Of a stretch of 6,065 nucleotides of DNA, positions 5,255 through 6,065 are shown in pieces (position 1 is the first letter of the stretch; the number at the start of each line of letters is the position of its first letter). The stretch is taken from the NCBI GenBank assembly GCA_022564695.1, contig JADFKX010000127.1:1-6065 (forward strand), read 5' to 3'. The notes under the pieces were generated by a model that worked only from the letters and a program-made list of their open reading frames with translations, made no database searches and was not told the origin of the DNA. The stretch comes from Chloroflexota bacterium (GTDB taxonomy: Bacteria > Chloroflexota > Dehalococcoidia > SM23-28-2 > RBG-16-64-32). Both the position numbers and the translations under genes were made by a program.

Positions 5255-5683
5255 TTATGGACAAATCGATGCCTCAGAGACTTCATAAGACTTGAGCCTT
5301 CCCTCTTTATCGAGAATGAAAGTGGTACGTATACGCACGTTACAAATCAAGCTACCTCGCGCACGATCAATTTTCGCCCAAATGGCTAGGTCGTCTGACG
5401 AAGGGTCGTCGGAGTAATAAGGGTAGGCCCGTTCGACAGGCGTATGGTAGATGTCACGAGAATCAAGAAAGGCCAATATCTCCTCCGCACTCGAGCCGGG
5501 CGGCAGATTCTCGTCGATCATCTTTTCAACGCTTCCTACTGTTGGAAGGGAGAACCACCAATATGCAATCGCTGCAGCACCAATCAATACGATAGCCGAA
5601 ACCGCCAGGATAAACCTAAGCCACCTCCTTGGGCGATGCGGTTCTTGCCTATGTTGAGCCTCGTTGCTGATGGATCCACTCAT
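5255..5683 (-). CDS. Single-pass membrane-anchored protein, 142 residues, unknown
   Basis: I do not recognise a family. Residues 1-21 are polar and basic (HRPRRW), followed by one hydrophobic segment (about 22-44, FILAVSAIVLIGAAAIAYWW) and a roughly 95-residue domain expected outside the membrane. The domain has LPPGSSAEEILAFLDSRDI (60-78) and ends with strands carrying FILDKEGRLKSYEV (122-135). This layout resembles small BamE/SmpA-like folds ('G-S-x-E-E-V' helix, then a strand ending 'D-x-x-G-R-L'), a remote and untested similarity. Cys114 and Cys141 could form a disulfide. ATG at 5683 has a weak GGGTGA upstream; TACAAT lies 16 bases before it. The gene is AT-richer than its neighbours (26/60 G+C at 5281-5340, against 38/60 in the LLM gene at 5881-5940). 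It sits between the two 50-base repeats, 36 bases after the LLM stop. Confidence 0.75.
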   Translation of the reverse strand: MSGSISNEAQHRQEPHRPRRWLRFILAVSAIVLIGAAAIAYWWFSLPTVGSVEKMIDENLPPGSSAEEILAFLDSRDIYHTPVERAYPYYSDDPSSDDLAIWAKIDRARGSLICNVRIRTTFILDKEGRLKSYEVSEASICP

Positions 5684-5718
5684 TGCTTCACCCGTATTGT
5701 AGTCGTACCTATCTTGAC

Positions 5719-5768
5719 CCTAGCGCCCGAACGTAGCCAGTAGCGCCTGGCGGTACACCTCTGTCTCC
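5719..5768. repeat. 50-base direct repeat, copy 2 (3' end of the LLM gene)
   Basis: 48 of 50 bases match 5173-5222. This copy is continuous with the intact LLM reading frame, so it is the original location. Confidence 0.95.
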
Positions 5769-6065
5769 GCCGGGTCGATGAGCTGGTCCGGCGGCTGCAG
5801 GCAGATGGAGTCCGCCAGCTCCGCGTAGGCCTCCAGCTTGCCCCTCGTCTCCTCCGGCGTCCCCGCCACGGCGAAGGCGTCGATCATCTCACCGGAGACA
5901 GCGTCCACCATGGCAGGAACGTCGCCCTTGAGGTCCGCCTCCTGTATGCGCCTGTACTCGCTGGGGAAGGCGGCGAACACCGGCTCGTAAGTCTTCACCG
6001 TCGCGTAAAAGGCGATCGTCGCGGCGACGGCGCGGCGGGCGGCGGCACCGTCCCTGCTCACGGCG
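5720..6065 (-). CDS. LLM class (luciferase-like) flavin/F420-dependent oxidoreductase, C-terminal part
   Basis: Only about the last 114 codons are in the window; the gene continues past the right edge, and the GTG at 6061 is an internal valine codon, not the start. The visible part has the C-terminal pattern of bacterial luciferase-like monooxygenases and F420-dependent reductases: YEPVFAAFPSEY (substrate-side helix region), then MIDAFAVAGTPEETRGKLEAYAELADSICLQPP, which is the usual 'vaGTPee-R-kL' helix followed by the last barrel strand. These TIM-barrel enzymes use FMNH2 or F420. The cofactor-binding N-terminal half is outside the window, so FMN and F420 cannot be told apart. Such enzymes are numerous in SAR202-like Chloroflexota, in line with the CoA-transferases at the left. 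Its last 50 bases are duplicated at 5173-5222. Confidence 0.85.
   Translation of the reverse strand, partial: AVSRDGAAARRAVAATIAFYATVKTYEPVFAAFPSEYRRIQEADLKGDVPAMVDAVSGEMIDAFAVAGTPEETRGKLEAYAELADSICLQPPDQLIDPAETEVYRQALLATFGR

Overview
The window is GC-rich bacterial DNA. The gene set suggests a Chloroflexota-like organism, possibly Dehalococcoidia/SAR202-type: two convergent type III CoA-transferases (CaiB/BaiF family), a luciferase-like (LLM) oxidoreductase, and a zinc-ribbon protein with the CxxC-x17-CxxC signature. This lineage call is inferred from gene families known to be expanded or common there. No rRNA, tRNA or phylogenetic marker is present to confirm it.

Layout, left to right. (1) Bases 2-37: the last 11 codons and stop of a rightward gene that looks like a CaiB/BaiF tail. 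Its stop shares a CTAG with the stop of the complete leftward CaiB/BaiF gene (34-1299). (2) Bases 1336-2221: two leftward genes upstream of that CoA-transferase. One is a cysteine-free HesB/IscA-like protein with a long Lys-Thr repeat tail; the other is a nine-cysteine zinc-ribbon protein with a glycine-rich linker. Gaps of 36 and 70 bases suggest the order zinc ribbon, HesB-like, CaiB could be one transcription unit, with a candidate promoter near 2380-2408. (3) Bases 2442-2972: a leftward thioredoxin-fold redoxin with a CGTC active site. (4) Bases 2973-3657: about 685 bases without a convincing gene. They hold one very strong stem-loop followed by TTTT and several weaker inverted repeats. 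(5) Bases 3658-3828: a small rightward gene for a 56-residue basic protein. (6) Bases 3893-5089: a leftward lipoprotein with a Pro/Thr linker, a TolB/PD40-type beta-propeller and a C-terminal SH3b domain. (7) Bases 5173-5768: a 50-base direct repeat of the LLM gene's 3' end, flanking an AT-richer segment that encodes a 142-residue single-pass membrane protein. (8) Bases 5720-6065: the C-terminal part of the LLM oxidoreductase, which runs off the right edge.

The CoA-transferases and LLM enzyme fit catabolism of CoA-activated or unusual organic compounds, but no pathway can be assigned. Most other genes look like independent housekeeping or surface functions. I did not find a clear new multi-gene system. 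The most notable points are the duplicated LLM tail around a possible cassette, the cysteine-free HesB-like protein with its slippage-prone repeat, and the structured gene-free region.
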